Below are positions 13,702 to 14,471 of a stretch of DNA of 14,471 nt, piece after piece (positions within the stretch are counted from its first letter, which is position 1; each line of letters starts with the position of its first letter). The notes under the pieces were generated by a model. The model had not been told where the DNA came from. It worked only from the letters and a program-made list of their open reading frames with translations, and made no database searches. A program made the position numbers and the translations under genes. Origin of the DNA: Roseiarcus sp036502965 (GTDB taxonomy: Bacteria > Pseudomonadota > Alphaproteobacteria > Rhizobiales > Beijerinckiaceae); the NCBI GenBank assembly GCA_036502965.1, contig DASXXT010000015.1, positions 1 to 14,471 of the forward strand. The letters run 5' to 3'.

Positions 13702-14274
13702 TCAGACGGACATCCAGTTGACCGCCTCGCTTTGGGTCTCCTGCGGCTCCTCGGCCGGGCCCCCCGGCCCTTCGACCGCATCCGTCTCGCCCGGCTCATC
13801 GACGATCTCGCCCAGTTTCTTCAGGTGCTCCCGCGCCGCCGCCCACATGACCTCGTCGACGCCGAAATTGGCGGCCATGCGGTTGATCTTGTCCATGAGC
13901 TTCTTGCGCGCCTCGTCATCATAGACCTGGTGGGCGCCGGCGACAGACTGATAGCGGTCGAGCCGATCGAGCACCTTCAAATAGGGCGTGATCGCCACTA
14001 CATCGCCCGCAGCGATGGCTTCGGCCGCGAGCTGCATCGCCGGAAGGAGGCGATCCAATTGCAGCTTCGCATGATCGGCGCCACTGTCGACCGACCTTTT
14101 CTGCAAAACTTCCGAGACGATCTGCCGGATGCGCTCGCTGCTCACGCCTTCCTCGGCCGCGATCTCCTCGTAGCTTGAGCCTTCCCGCAGCTGGGCGAAT
14201 ATCCGCTTCCGACGCTGGATCTTGCCGTGCGCGCCCAATCGGCGACGGGAAGCCGGCGCACTCTCCTGAACCAT
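13702..14274 (-). CDS. Small protein with sigma-70 region-4-like helix-turn-helix, function unknown
   Basis: The 190-residue product has a basic N-terminus (RRRLGAHGKIQRRKRIFAQL). A helix-turn-helix follows at about 31-60 (SSYEEIAAEEGVSSERIRQI then VSEVLQKR), which closely resembles sigma-70 region 4.2, including the ERIRQI stretch. No sigma region 2 or 3 is present, so it is not a working sigma factor alone. A mostly helical part follows (70-155) with PYLKVLDRLDRYQ, and the tail is acidic and Gly/Pro-rich (158-183). ATG at 14274 is chosen because AAGGAG lies seven bases before it; the frame is open to 14433. Similar small proteins occur in many Hyphomicrobiales, I believe, without assigned function. 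It could be a regulator or a relic of a mobile element. Confidence 0.7.
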   Translation of the reverse strand: MVQESAPASRRRLGAHGKIQRRKRIFAQLREGSSYEEIAAEEGVSSERIRQIVSEVLQKRSVDSGADHAKLQLDRLLPAMQLAAEAIAAGDVVAITPYLKVLDRLDRYQSVAGAHQVYDDEARKKLMDKINRMAANFGVDEVMWAAAREHLKKLGEIVDEPGETDAVEGPGGPAEEPQETQSEAVNWMSV

Positions 14275-14471
14275 CCTCAAACTCCTTCCGCGAGCGCTTA
14301 CCGGCGTCATGTATTGTAAAACGACACAGACATAGGTTCGGAAATTCGTGAAGGAAATGTTGCGAAAAGCTCCGACCGGGAGGGTTGATAGCCACAGAAG
14401 CGCTGATAAATCAATCGATTGCAGAGAAACCAAGAGGATTTCCGCGTCTCCGGGCGCGATCCGCTCGCTTT

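Noticed and set aside
14275..14433. N-terminal extension of the sigma-region-4-like protein
   Set aside because: A strong AAGGAG lies just before the ATG at 14274, and the extension has no conserved feature; this stretch is more likely the promoter region.

Overview
The window is GC-rich, densely coded DNA from an alphaproteobacterium, most likely of the order Hyphomicrobiales (a Beijerinckiaceae/Methylocystaceae-like lineage). This is inferred from protein style: an MlaD with a very long C-terminal tail, a rhizobial ROK regulator, a ThuA plus Gfo/Idh pair, and a small sigma-region-4-like protein. No rRNA, tRNA, CRISPR array or transposase was found.

Region 1 (1-2758, + strand) is the end of an Mla/MCE lipid-transport operon: the C-terminal end of the ATPase, a single-MCE-domain MlaD-like protein whose tail holds 93-residue tandem repeats, and an ABC auxiliary lipoprotein. 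All are tightly spaced or overlapping.

Region 2 (2799-5948, - strand) holds a ring-cleaving dioxygenase of the MhqO/PcpA type followed by an MhqD-like alpha/beta hydrolase (a probable quinone/hydroquinone detoxification pair). Upstream of them is a membrane-anchored GGDEF diguanylate cyclase.

Region 3 (5949-6780) is gene-poor. It holds the wreck of an FG-GAP/VCBS-type repeat gene, a speculative small-RNA unit, and an AT-rich repeated element.

Region 4 (6780-13490) is a compact sugar-uptake and modification locus. Leftward run a ROK regulator, a Gfo/Idh/MocA oxidoreductase, a ThuA-like protein and a decayed GH43 beta-xylosidase. Rightward run a CUT1 sugar-binding protein and two permeases, with no ATPase. 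The two arms diverge from a 205-bp control region holding two TTGACA promoters, each with a copy of an 11-bp box (CGGATAGCGGA / CGTATAGCGGA) at or just after its -10. The likely substrate is a glycoside or oligosaccharide, perhaps a xyloside, but the GH43 remnant is the only sequence pointer.

The most unusual feature is that this sugar locus is bracketed by two diverged copies, in inverted orientation, of an AT-rich element. The shared signature is GATTTTTTTA-N10-CCGTAACCC-(0 or 4)-AAAAG-N3-CGAT followed by an A/T-rich hairpin, at 6585-6730 (+) and 13563-13659 (-). Each copy lies just downstream of one arm of the locus, so it may be a cassette boundary, a dispersed repeat family or a pair of related 3'-end elements.

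Region 5 (13702-14274, - strand) holds a small protein with a helix-turn-helix like sigma-70 region 4.
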